Source of the DNA: Candidatus Obscuribacter sp.
Lineage (GTDB): Bacteria > Cyanobacteriota > Vampirovibrionia > Obscuribacterales > Obscuribacteraceae
Reading direction: 5' to 3'
DNA length: 64,000 bases
Assembly: GCA_021772095.1 (NCBI GenBank)
Contig: JADYXR010000128.1
Location: 142,251-206,250 of the forward strand
In this document: positions 1 through 7,501 of the stretch, in pieces
How the letters are laid out: every line of letters begins with the position of its first letter
Numbering within the stretch: position 1 is the stretch's first letter
Notes under the pieces: generated by a model
Seen by the model: only the letters and a program-made list of their open reading frames with translations
Told to the model about the DNA's origin: nothing
Database searches by the model: none
Translations under genes and position numbers: made by a program

Positions 1-387
1 CGCTCGCAAGCGCTGGAGTCGCTTATCACCGCAGCCGAAACACTCAAAAGAACAGGTCAGAAAACTGATTTTGAAGGCCGACTTAGCGATGCCTTATCCG
101 ATCCATCGCCTGATGTTCGAAAAGCCGCGCTTCGCGGAGTGGCAATTTTTGAAACCGTGGGCGACCTGAAGAAAGTTGTCGGTCTGACAAGAGCACCGGA
201 AGTATCGACTCAAAGGGAAGCTTACGAGACATTATCGGAACTTGCTAAGAAAGGTCACAAGAAAGACGTCGTGGAAACTCTGGCTCAGGCCTTGAAAACA
301 GAGCCGGATGCCCATAAACGACAAAAGCTCCGAGACTTTATTGAAACGACTGACCGACAAACGCCTGTCAACCGGCTTGAGCCATGA
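1..387 (+). CDS. HEAT-like repeat protein, C-terminal fragment
   Basis: The frame is open from the first base of the window to a TGA at 385-387, so this is the last 128 residues of a longer gene whose start lies outside. The visible part is all helical: paired amphipathic helices of the type LSDALSDPSPDVRKAALRGV and REAYETLSELAKKGHKKDVV, the pattern of HEAT/armadillo-like repeats. Such repeats form superhelical scaffolds for protein binding. No catalytic motif is visible. A GTG at 139 could be mistaken for a start, but the repeat pattern continues upstream of it. The partner and role are unknown. A second, much larger HEAT-type protein lies at 28661-31969. Confidence 0.6.
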   Translation, partial: RSQALESLITAAETLKRTGQKTDFEGRLSDALSDPSPDVRKAALRGVAIFETVGDLKKVVGLTRAPEVSTQREAYETLSELAKKGHKKDVVETLAQALKTEPDAHKRQKLRDFIETTDRQTPVNRLEP

Positions 388-470
388 TAATGTAGAAGTT
401 ACTGGATAGCCCAGCAGTTGAGGCATCCGGGACCAGCACCTCTACTTAAAAGTATCGCGGGGGTTGGACG

Positions 471-1196
471 GTGGAACCAGAATCCAATCCGGTCAACAAC
501 GACGAAGCAGGCAAAATCGAGACCGGCGTAAGCAAAGATTCCGACAAATCGGAGTCCCTCTTGAACGTCGAGAGTTCCGAACCTGATTCAGAAGCCCTGA
601 CATTGAGTTCCGAAGAACTTGAAAAGATCGATGAGCCGAAACTACACGCAACATCGTTCGCCGGCAAACCTGAAACATTTGGCACCGAAGGTAGTATCAC
701 ACCTCCGCAACCATACAGAAGCCTGGATTCGGTTTTAGATCACGATCATATACTGCGAAACTTCAAACAACCGATGTTGTTCGATGTCGTCCTGGCGCTT
801 GGATTGCTCGTCGCCGTCGCCGGTTTCACAACCGGACTCATGCGTATCTACATTACGCACATGGCCAAACAAAGCATCAACCAACACAATTACAAAGCGG
901 CGATCACGATTCTCAAAAGAAATCCGGTGCCGGAATTTTTCTCAGGCTTTGGATCTGATCCAAACGATCTGCTAAATCAGGCACTCTATCTCGATGCCAT
1001 GACGAAGCTCGAGGCTAACAATGAAGATCAATCCGCGTTGTCACAACTGAGCAAAATCACTTCCGGATCTCGGTTCTTCCACCTGGCGCAGGATATTTTG
1101 AGCGCCAACGGACAAGGACCGGACGCGCCTAAAGTTGAAAAAGACGAGTCGGATTCGCCTAAAGAGCCGCTGTTCAAGACGAACGCAGGGAAGTAG
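471..1196 (+). CDS. single-pass membrane protein with acidic N-terminus
   Basis: This 241-residue protein is not from a family I recognise. Residues 1-100 are acidic, rich in Ser and Glu and probably disordered and cytoplasmic. One hydrophobic helix spans about residues 103-126 (core LALGLLVAVAGFTTGL). The remaining ~110 residues are helical and outside the membrane, with an AKQSINQHNYKAAITILKR stretch that resembles a single TPR-like hairpin. The GTG start at 471 has a G-rich stretch (about 459-463) at suitable spacing. It follows the HEAT-like gene by 83 bases on the same strand and may be cotranscribed. A protein with TPR-like helices on the N-terminal side of its membrane helix occurs at 61549-63105, but homology between the two is not claimed. 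Confidence 0.6.
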   Translation: MEPESNPVNNDEAGKIETGVSKDSDKSESLLNVESSEPDSEALTLSSEELEKIDEPKLHATSFAGKPETFGTEGSITPPQPYRSLDSVLDHDHILRNFKQPMLFDVVLALGLLVAVAGFTTGLMRIYITHMAKQSINQHNYKAAITILKRNPVPEFFSGFGSDPNDLLNQALYLDAMTKLEANNEDQSALSQLSKITSGSRFFHLAQDILSANGQGPDAPKVEKDESDSPKEPLFKTNAGK

Positions 1197-1222
1197 AACG
1201 TCGGAATTGGCAAAGTTGGTTG

Positions 1223-1334
1223 GTCAGAAAAACGGTCCGAAAATCTGACTGATTTCGAATTGGATTTGGTTTGTCAGAAAGTTTTGTCAGAAAACGAACT
1301 CCGTCCTGTCAGAAAAACAGGACGATTTTATGAC
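1223..1334. repeat. two copies (A, B) of the 27-bp inverted repeat
   Basis: Copy A is at 1223-1249 and copy B at 1308-1334. Both begin GTCAGAAAAAC and end in an inverted match (ATCTGAC in A, TTATGAC in B). Between them, at 1273-1290, lies an extra GTCAGAAAGTTTTGTCAG unit, which has a near-identical counterpart just before copy F at 28479-28496. Copy A starts 26 bases after the stop of the 471-1196 gene. Confidence 0.7.
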
Positions 1335-1367
1335 ATCTCAACTTTCCTAAAAACTCGAGCGCAATAT

Positions 1368-1667
1368 CTAGCGAACAGCAGCCGACGGGCGACTTGCCGA
1401 AATCTGCATCATGTCTCGCTTGGCCTGGTCCATCTTCTTTGTCACATTGCTGTCGACTTTATCGACCTGGCGATCTGTTTCGTCGAGGCGAATTTCCGCG
1501 CTGAATTCAGCCGGACGGAATTTCGGTTTACCGTCGACTTCCATCGCAATGATTGAAGTCGGAGCCTCGGCAACTGACGTCGTCGTCTTCAGGCAAGCCA
1601 GAAACAAAGAGGATGAGAGCCAGACTGCTGACGAGAATACCGCCAGAACCATCACTATCTTCTTCAT
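1368..1667 (-). CDS. small exported or membrane-anchored protein
   Basis: The start at 1667 (ATG AAG AAG) is chosen because a GAGG sits 8 bases upstream; an upstream GTG would add three residues. The 99-residue product begins with Lys-Lys and a hydrophobic stretch (IVMVLAVFSSAVWLSSSLFLAC), so it is either secreted or held by an uncleaved anchor. The FLAC sequence is only a poor lipobox. The mature part is charged and ends in a helix with heptad-like spacing (DRQVDKVDSNVTKKMDQAK), perhaps a short coiled coil. No family is recognised. It is convergent with the upstream plus-strand gene and separated from it by repeat copies A and B. Confidence 0.5.
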   Translation of the reverse strand: MKKIVMVLAVFSSAVWLSSSLFLACLKTTTSVAEAPTSIIAMEVDGKPKFRPAEFSAEIRLDETDRQVDKVDSNVTKKMDQAKRDMMQISASRPSAAVR

Positions 1668-1771
1668 ACTGTACACCTCAAACTAACTCAGGCATTGTAT
1701 GCCGGAACTGTTGGGCGGTTTGAGAATTTAATACTTCGTTCGTTTTATCGTTAAGCTGATGCTCAACGGGT

Positions 1772-2158
1772 TTACTCTACAACGAACTCTTTATACTGGT
1801 CCGCACTCAAGGCTGCGTCGAGCTCTGCGGGATCTGACAGTTTCACTTTTATCATCCAACCTTCGCCGTAACAGTCATGGTTGACTAGCTCAGGTTCACC
1901 CTCGAGCCTTTCGTTGATTGCGGTGATCTCACCTGACACCGGCATGAACAAGTCAGAAACAGATTTGACTGACTCGATGACGCCGAATTTTTGGTCCAGT
2001 TTGAATTTGTCACCGACTTTCGGGAGCTCGACGAATGTGACATCGCCCAATTGATCCGCGGCAAAAGCAGTAATGCCAATGATGGCAATATCGCCCTCGG
2101 TGCGCACGTATTCATGCGACTTTACGTATTTCAATTGGGCCGGATACGCAAGGGTCAT
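1772..2158 (-). CDS. gcvH: glycine cleavage system H protein
   Basis: GcvH carries the lipoyl arm that shuttles the aminomethyl group between the P, T and L proteins of the glycine cleavage complex in the cytoplasm. The 128-residue length is normal for the family. The lipoylation site is Lys65 in the conserved IESVKSVSDL context, and VSGEITAIN and the GWMIKVKL segment near the C-terminus are also typical. The ATG start is preceded by GAGGAGCTAGGA. gcvT is on the same strand about 3.2 kb upstream, separated by a large membrane glycosyltransferase gene, so the two gcv genes are close but not adjacent. No gcvP is present in the window. Confidence 0.95.
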   Translation of the reverse strand: MTLAYPAQLKYVKSHEYVRTEGDIAIIGITAFAADQLGDVTFVELPKVGDKFKLDQKFGVIESVKSVSDLFMPVSGEITAINERLEGEPELVNHDCYGEGWMIKVKLSDPAELDAALSADQYKEFVVE

Positions 2159-2422
2159 GATTCCTAGCTCCTCTTATGGTGCGTGGCAGAAACCGGTCCT
2201 CGGGATGAACCGCGCCGGTGAACTCAGATCTTAGCAAGAGCGATCATCAATCACCCTACTTTGATACCTCAATATTGAACCCAGAATTTCCGAACTCACA
2301 CTCTTGACTTCCACCTAAGATCCAAAAGCCCTATGTAATCACCCATACGCTTCCAAACGGAGGCGGGAACACAAAACGAATTTCTGACATCACATTAGTC
2401 ACAAATCAAAAGGAAGGTTTTT

Positions 2423-2524
2423 ATGTTAAATACAATGAGAAGAAGAGCCCGGGTGTTGGATGCAATGGCTGTGGGTGGCGTTTTTGCCGCGACCGTTCTG
2501 TTTGTTTGCTGCGCCTGGTACTAA
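2423..2524 (+). CDS. possible 33-residue membrane protein
   Basis: A very short frame starts with ATG at 2423 behind a strong ribosome-binding site (AAAGGAAGG, about 2409-2417) and ends with TAA at 2522-2524. The product begins with a basic segment (MRRRARVLDAM) followed by about 17 hydrophobic residues ending VLFVCCAWY. That is the layout of a single-pass small protein with its N-terminus inside. It sits alone between gcvH and the end of the 2629-5379 gene. Evidence is only the site, the composition and the isolated position; no homologue is known to me. Confidence 0.4.
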   Translation: MLNTMRRRARVLDAMAVGGVFAATVLFVCCAWY

Positions 2525-2628
2525 TTGCAGGCTGTTCCCACCGCTCGCGTCACAGTTAATTGGCATAGACAGCGTCATGCCGCCGCCAAGACCACGCTCG
2601 CCTGACTGTCGTGTCACATTCAGAACTG

Positions 2629-5379
2629 CTACGGCAATCTGACATTCGACAAAGTTATCGGATCCGAGAACGAACCTACAATTTTTCCTGACGAATCAGT
2701 TGCCGCAATTCGGATCTGATAATAAGCAGAATTACTCACCACTGATGGTGGCAGGACAAAACGACCTGTCAGTTTTTTCAAATCCTTCGTGAAAGAAACG
2801 TGCTTACTGCGCGTGCTTTGACGAAAGGAATGTGGTTGAAAATGGAACTCAAAATATGGTTCGGAGACTTCCACAAACGCTGCGACCGCGCCCGGAATCT
2901 TTGATACGTCGTACGACATCGGCAGTTTATCGTTTTTGATTTCGATCAAACCGCTGGAATTCAGCTCACCTTGCCCGTTGAACACGAGCGCCGGAATGTA
3001 ATCAGTTGATGCTTTGAACAACGCCGACTCGAGTTTTAAACCGCCGGCAGCAGGCAAATCGATTCGAAACGCTGTTGAAGAACCGGAGAACAGCCAGGCT
3101 TTGTACTGAGTAAGATGAATTCTATATGTTTGAATTCCTTCGTCAAAGAACACGGGGAAGTGGATCGGCAGGGCGTTGTTACCGTCGGCATCAGCTTGCC
3201 CAACCCAGGACAAGAAGCCGTATTGACCGCGTGTAAGATCGTTTACCTGGTTTCTTGAGTCCGGCATCTCCACATCGTCACCGCTGATTGGAGTCATAAA
3301 CTCCGAACCGTCTCGAGTATTCAAAGCGGGCGAACGCGCCATTTCCGAGAGGTAGTTGTTGGTCGGCATGGTCATCAGTGTCTGCGGGTCAGGCTCAAAC
3401 TCGGTGGCAAATTCACTGTCGCTGAGCGGCTCGAAATATCTGGGGGCAATGCGGGCATACGCGTGCCGGTCAGGCGACAACAGGTCATCAGAGGGTTTGG
3501 CTACGGGCAATGGTTGCGCGGGCGGTGCCAGTATTTTAGTCGTCTGCCCCTTTTTGCCAAGCGAAATTTTCAATTCCAACAAATCGAAATCAAGTGGTGC
3601 AATCGGCTCACTGACTGAGAGTAAATAACTTTCAATATCGCCTCCACTCTGTTTATTATCAAAGAAATCAAGCCCGTTTCGCACATTTTGATAGCAGTCA
3701 AATTGCCCGAGCGGCGTAATTTTAGGCTCTTCAAACGGGCGCTGCGTCTCAAGTGACGGAAAGGCGATGGTGACAAATTTTTTCTCGTATTCCTTCCACA
3801 AAATAAATTGGTATTTGTCGCCATGCTCGGTCAAATCTTTGAGCAGTGAAATATTGACGACGCGGTCGTTTGTAGGCGTCCCATCAATGCAGATAATACG
3901 AGAATTGCAGTCAGTTTTTGATAATGGTGGCATTAATAAGCCGGGCAGAAAATCGGTGGTGTAGAACGCGCAGTAGCCGCTTACCCCGGTAGGCAAGCCC
4001 ACTACGACAAGTTTCTTACCATCTTGTAAATACGCCGCATGCTCTGCAATCTGCGAGCGAATCAGGTTCATCTCATTGGTGGCATCGCGCCAGGCCCGGG
4101 CATACTGCATCGAGATCACGAAAAATAGTACAAAGGCAGCCCACAATAATCCAGTCGTACACCGCCGCAAAACGCTTACCATGCGGGACTTTTCAGAGGT
4201 GATCGGATAAATCAAAACCACGACGGTCAGAATGAACGGCACCGACAACGTGTAAGCCAGGCGTGCGCCGATCAGGCCGTTACTGACGCCCCAAATTTGC
4301 AAGCACGGCAAGACCAAGATCAAAAGCAGGAACAGATATTTACCCGCTGCTCGCAATCGGGATCTAGCGCAAGGAGTTTTCTGATTCAAAACAACCAGAA
4401 CTGCTATCAAAAAATATATGACACGAATAACCAAATCCGCGGAGCAGTCCGGTCCCAGGACACTTTCATTAATTGGATGAAGCAGCTTCCAATACGCATC
4501 TACGCTAAACAAACGCGTCAAGAAGGAACCGTTTAGACTGGCACCGATGGTGCCCTGGTAACCACCAATTAGCGATCCAAGTGCGATTCCACGCACCACA
4601 ATGTAAACTGCCAACACGGCGAACATCGGCCAGCACAAAACCAGACCGCCTTTAATCCGCCTCAGAAACCCCAGCAGAACTGAGTCTCGCTTGTAATCGC
4701 TTGGCGGGGCTGCGATTAAATAAAGGGCCATCACCACCAGCGGTATCGCGGCACACATCTCCTTGACCATCAACCCAAAGATCATAGACACGGTAGCGCC
4801 GACCATCCAGCGCCGATCTTTGTCATTAAAATACTCAAGTGAACAGATCAATGCCCCAAACGTAAAAGCCGCACCAATAGAGTCGATGCGCGGCAAAGCC
4901 CAGCAAATCGGTTCGGCATGACCAGGATAAACGGCGAACAACAGTGATACCACAAGAGGTATCTTCCAGAGGACCATCGGACTATATTCTTCCCTGGGAA
5001 TATCGCGCAGAAGAACATATCGCAACAAGGATCTCGATAACAAAAACACCAGACAAGTCGAGATGGCGTGCCAGATTACGTTGGTTAAGTGATAACCCCA
5101 CGCGTTTCCTTTCCACAAAAAACAGTCCAACGCGAAGGTAATATCGGTAAGCGGACGATACATCCGATAAAGACACTCGTGAAACGAATACGGCGCGAGA
5201 AACTGACGCCAGATCAGCTCCGGCTCACCGTGCAAGGCCCTGTGCACAAGCGGAACATGCCACACATCGTCGGCGATGAAATAGCCATTTAAAGACTCCC
5301 CCCAGGCAACAAAAACTACAATGATCAATGCTGTGAAGGCAAAAAACCATTGCTTAAAGCTCAGGGAGTAGCTGTCCAA
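2629..5379 (-). CDS. GT-C-type polytopic membrane glycosyltransferase (putative)
   Basis: The first ~440 of 916 residues contain about ten to eleven hydrophobic helices. The first loop carries the acidic motif FIADDVWH (Asp37-Asp38), the usual place of the catalytic acidic residues in GT39/GT-C enzymes that use lipid-linked sugars on the outer face of the inner membrane. The RPLTDITFAL segment and the helix pattern resemble O-mannosyltransferase-like proteins. Residues ~470-916 are mostly soluble and predicted to be outside; I do not recognise a domain there. The start is a TTG directly after the gcvT stop (TAATTG), so the two genes are probably translationally coupled. Donor and acceptor are unknown. 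Confidence 0.65.
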   Translation of the reverse strand: MDSYSLSFKQWFFAFTALIIVVFVAWGESLNGYFIADDVWHVPLVHRALHGEPELIWRQFLAPYSFHECLYRMYRPLTDITFALDCFLWKGNAWGYHLTNVIWHAISTCLVFLLSRSLLRYVLLRDIPREEYSPMVLWKIPLVVSLLFAVYPGHAEPICWALPRIDSIGAAFTFGALICSLEYFNDKDRRWMVGATVSMIFGLMVKEMCAAIPLVVMALYLIAAPPSDYKRDSVLLGFLRRIKGGLVLCWPMFAVLAVYIVVRGIALGSLIGGYQGTIGASLNGSFLTRLFSVDAYWKLLHPINESVLGPDCSADLVIRVIYFLIAVLVVLNQKTPCARSRLRAAGKYLFLLLILVLPCLQIWGVSNGLIGARLAYTLSVPFILTVVVLIYPITSEKSRMVSVLRRCTTGLLWAAFVLFFVISMQYARAWRDATNEMNLIRSQIAEHAAYLQDGKKLVVVGLPTGVSGYCAFYTTDFLPGLLMPPLSKTDCNSRIICIDGTPTNDRVVNISLLKDLTEHGDKYQFILWKEYEKKFVTIAFPSLETQRPFEEPKITPLGQFDCYQNVRNGLDFFDNKQSGGDIESYLLSVSEPIAPLDFDLLELKISLGKKGQTTKILAPPAQPLPVAKPSDDLLSPDRHAYARIAPRYFEPLSDSEFATEFEPDPQTLMTMPTNNYLSEMARSPALNTRDGSEFMTPISGDDVEMPDSRNQVNDLTRGQYGFLSWVGQADADGNNALPIHFPVFFDEGIQTYRIHLTQYKAWLFSGSSTAFRIDLPAAGGLKLESALFKASTDYIPALVFNGQGELNSSGLIEIKNDKLPMSYDVSKIPGAVAAFVEVSEPYFEFHFQPHSFRQSTRSKHVSFTKDLKKLTGRFVLPPSVVSNSAYYQIRIAATDSSGKIVGSFSDPITLSNVRLP

Positions 5380-6492
5380 TTATTTTTCCCGCTTATAGAA
5401 TGGACGCGATACAACGTGCGCCGGCACTTTCTTTCCACGGATTTCTATGGACAATTCCTTGCCCAATTCTGAAGATCCGGCGTCAACAAGCGCAAATGCG
5501 ATCGGGTAACCAACAAAAATTCCCTGGCTTCCACTGCTCACTTTACCGACCAGTTTCTCGCCGTCATAAACGTCATAGTCTTGCCGGGGTAGCGCTTTTC
5601 CATCAGCTCTAAGGCAGATGACCTTTTTGCCAACGCCCTGCTCCTTCTGTTTCAAAAGTGCGTCTCGTCCGACAAAATTGCCTTTCTTGAGTTTCACACT
5701 CCACTCCAACCCGGCTTCGATCGGGCTGATTTCATCGGACAACTCGTGCCCATAGAGTGGCAAACCGGCTTCCAAACGCAAAGTATCGCGCGCACCCAAG
5801 CCACAAGGTTCGATACCGTATTTAGTGCCTTTCTCCAGCAAGAAATTCCAGAGCCATTCGGTTTTCGAACCGCCAACCAGGATTTCAAAACCGTCTTCAC
5901 CGGTGTAACCAGTTCTTGCAAACGTCAAAATTGTTCCGTCAACCTTTGCTTCATCATGGGTAAACGAGCCCATATCGCGAACCTGAGGACCGGCAATATC
6001 GGCGAGCAAGTCGACCGCTTTCGGTCCTTGAATAGCCAACAACCCGGTTTTGTCCGACATATTTTCAAGCTGCACATCAAAACCTTTTGCTTGCTCCTGG
6101 AACCACTTCCAATCCTTATCTATATTGGACGCGTTGACGATCGCAAGATAATGAATCGGTCCGGTTTTCTTCAAACAATAAATAATCAGGTCATCGACTG
6201 TGCCACCATCCTCACGCACAAGCTGCGTGTAGAGCGCCTTTCCAGGGGTGAGGCGACCGACGTCGTTGGGCACCAGGTTTTGCATAAACGCAGTGGCGTC
6301 TTTACCTTGCACCATAAACTCGCCCATGTGCGACACGTCGAACAATCCAACGGCGGTTCTTGTCGCCATGTGTTCAGTGACAATCGACTTATATTGAACC
6401 GGCATGAACCAACCGGCGAAGTCGACCATTCTGCCGTTCAGCGCCTTGTGCGCATTCGCCAGCGGTGTTTCCTTTAGGCTTGTCGTCGTCAT
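5380..6492 (-). CDS. gcvT: aminomethyltransferase (glycine cleavage T protein)
   Basis: GcvT transfers the methylene group from the aminomethyl-lipoyl H protein to tetrahydrofolate and releases ammonia. The 370-residue length is typical. Family blocks are present in order: VDFAGWFMPVQY (24-34), LFDVSHMGEF, the DDLIIY segment with the catalytic Asp at 101, TGYTGEDGFE, and GLGARDTLRLEAGLPLYGHE. The C-terminal barrel contains RPFYKREK at the end. It is the first gene of a unit with the following membrane glycosyltransferase. A potential structured RNA leader lies about 100-170 bases upstream (6590-6659). Confidence 0.95.
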   Translation of the reverse strand: MTTTSLKETPLANAHKALNGRMVDFAGWFMPVQYKSIVTEHMATRTAVGLFDVSHMGEFMVQGKDATAFMQNLVPNDVGRLTPGKALYTQLVREDGGTVDDLIIYCLKKTGPIHYLAIVNASNIDKDWKWFQEQAKGFDVQLENMSDKTGLLAIQGPKAVDLLADIAGPQVRDMGSFTHDEAKVDGTILTFARTGYTGEDGFEILVGGSKTEWLWNFLLEKGTKYGIEPCGLGARDTLRLEAGLPLYGHELSDEISPIEAGLEWSVKLKKGNFVGRDALLKQKEQGVGKKVICLRADGKALPRQDYDVYDGEKLVGKVSSGSQGIFVGYPIAFALVDAGSSELGKELSIEIRGKKVPAHVVSRPFYKREK

Positions 6493-6885
6493 GTCACCGT
6501 CTCCGATATGAATGTAGGCACAAATTTTTGCCGGGTGTTAAAGCTGCCAGCGTACGAAAACCGATAAGGCGCGCACTAAAACGCAGCAAGAGGTGATCCG
6601 CTCAGCCGGCTCCCGAAGGAAGCAAGACTCCTGACGCGACTGATTATCAGCTGCACCTCACGCCCATATAATATCGGATTACCTATAATATTGTTCCATC
6701 GGCATACTAAACATATTTATTCCGACCGATTAAGAACCGCTCCCAAAGCCAATTACGCCGCACACGCCGAGTGGATTAAGAGCCTATCATTTTAGTCAAG
6801 CGGGACCTTTCAGGAACGAAACTACTGCCATGTCGTCAAACGCTGAAGCAGGTTCGGCAGGGACCACCTGCCCGTCGGAGGCAAT
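6493..6885. other. 393-base divergent intergenic region (gcvT / glycine-zipper gene)
   Basis: No gene is visible here. It holds two TATAAT hexamers on the plus strand (6667-6672 and 6684-6689) that could serve the gene at 6886. The same A/T-rich patch reads TATTAT on the minus strand just before the folded element at 6590-6659. The remaining ~195 bases before 6886 show nothing clear. Confidence 0.5.
6590..6659 (-). promoter_or_regulatory. candidate structured leader RNA of gcvT
   Basis: Three nested pairings are visible. The outer stem is GAGGTG (6590-6595) with CACCTC (6654-6659). The middle stem pairs CGCTCAG with CTGA-c-GCG, leaving one bulged C. The inner hairpin, read on the minus strand, closes with a C-TTCG-G tetraloop. 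A CTGAT/ATCAG pairing fits in the remaining strand. A minus-strand TATTAT about ten bases before 6659 would start a transcript near the outer stem. It does not match the glycine riboswitch consensus that I know, so no ligand is proposed. A plus-strand origin cannot be excluded. Confidence 0.3.
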
Positions 6886-7395
6886 ATGAAAGTGGCAACA
6901 ACTATGTCTGTTATGAAAAAACGAATTACAACTGCCATGATGGCAAGCGCAATTGTGGCGCTGTCAGCAGTTGCTCCGTCCCCGTCAATGGCTCAGTCGA
7001 ACACCAACACGTTGAGTGGCACCGCCCAGAAAGGCACCATCCATACCAGCGCCACTAAGAAATTCTTCCACGAACATCCCAAAGTGAAAAGCGCAACAAT
7101 CGGCGCAGGCGCAGGCGCAGGGGTTGGTGCGGTGACCGGATTACTTACGGGACGAGGCGTTTTGCGTGGCGCCGCACTTGGTGCAGGCACCGGTGCTGGT
7201 GTCGGTCTCATTCAGTCTAGCCAAACCATGAAACGGCACCCAATTATGAAAGACGTTGCGCAAGGAACCCTTGTTGGAACCGGCATCGGTCTTGCAGCTA
7301 ATAGAGGTTATGGTACCGGAAAACGAACCACTCAAACGGCAATCGCCGGAGCGGCAGTTGGTCTGGGCATCGGTCTTCTGAAAGAACTTCGCTAA
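6886..7395 (+). CDS. secreted glycine-zipper protein
   Basis: The ATG at 6886 has CGGAGG four bases upstream. The first ~36 residues form a signal peptide (Lys-Lys-Arg, then TTAMMASAIVALSAVA, likely cut after PSMA). The mature part contains two Gly/Ala-rich zipper segments, GAGAGAGVGAVTGLLTG and LGAGTGAGVGL, plus a third near the C-terminus (AIAGAAVGLGIGL). Glycine-zipper stretches pack as tight helix pairs in membranes and occur in envelope lipoproteins and surface proteins. There is no lipobox. The gene stands alone, with its own terminator 75 bases after the stop. The exact role is unknown. Confidence 0.7.
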   Translation: MKVATTMSVMKKRITTAMMASAIVALSAVAPSPSMAQSNTNTLSGTAQKGTIHTSATKKFFHEHPKVKSATIGAGAGAGVGAVTGLLTGRGVLRGAALGAGTGAGVGLIQSSQTMKRHPIMKDVAQGTLVGTGIGLAANRGYGTGKRTTQTAIAGAAVGLGIGLLKELR

Positions 7396-7470
7396 GTTCG
7401 AAAAACACTCAGGCAAACACATCGAAAAACACTTCGAGAAACACACCCGGGCGCGATCTTGAACTACATT

Positions 7471-7501
7471 AACCCTACTGGGAAAGCTCAGTAGGGTTTT
7501 T
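7471..7501 (+). terminator. Rho-independent terminator
   Basis: A ten-base stem, AACCCTACTG with CAGTAGGGTT, surrounds a GGAAAGCT loop and is followed by a T run. It ends the glycine-zipper gene. The stop codon of the convergent minus-strand gene (7475-7477) lies inside the stem, but the minus side lacks a good T run. Confidence 0.85.

Noticed and set aside
1260..1556. 98-codon plus-strand frame
   Set aside because: It runs through repeat copies and the antisense of the small exported protein gene, with no start signal.
2460..2642. 60-codon plus-strand frame overlapping the small membrane protein candidate
   Set aside because: It has no ribosome-binding site. The frame from 2423 has the better site and composition.
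5746..6477. 243-codon plus-strand frame antisense to gcvT
   Set aside because: It lies wholly within the clear gcvT gene on the other strand and shows no domain.
6598..6640. Plus-strand CCCGAAGGAAGCA resembling the SRP RNA tip or a glycine riboswitch core
   Set aside because: The SRP tetraloop GGAA and flanking invariant bases do not match, and the glycine core would need one base less and a paired GGAGA part that is missing. Kept only as an unassigned structured element.
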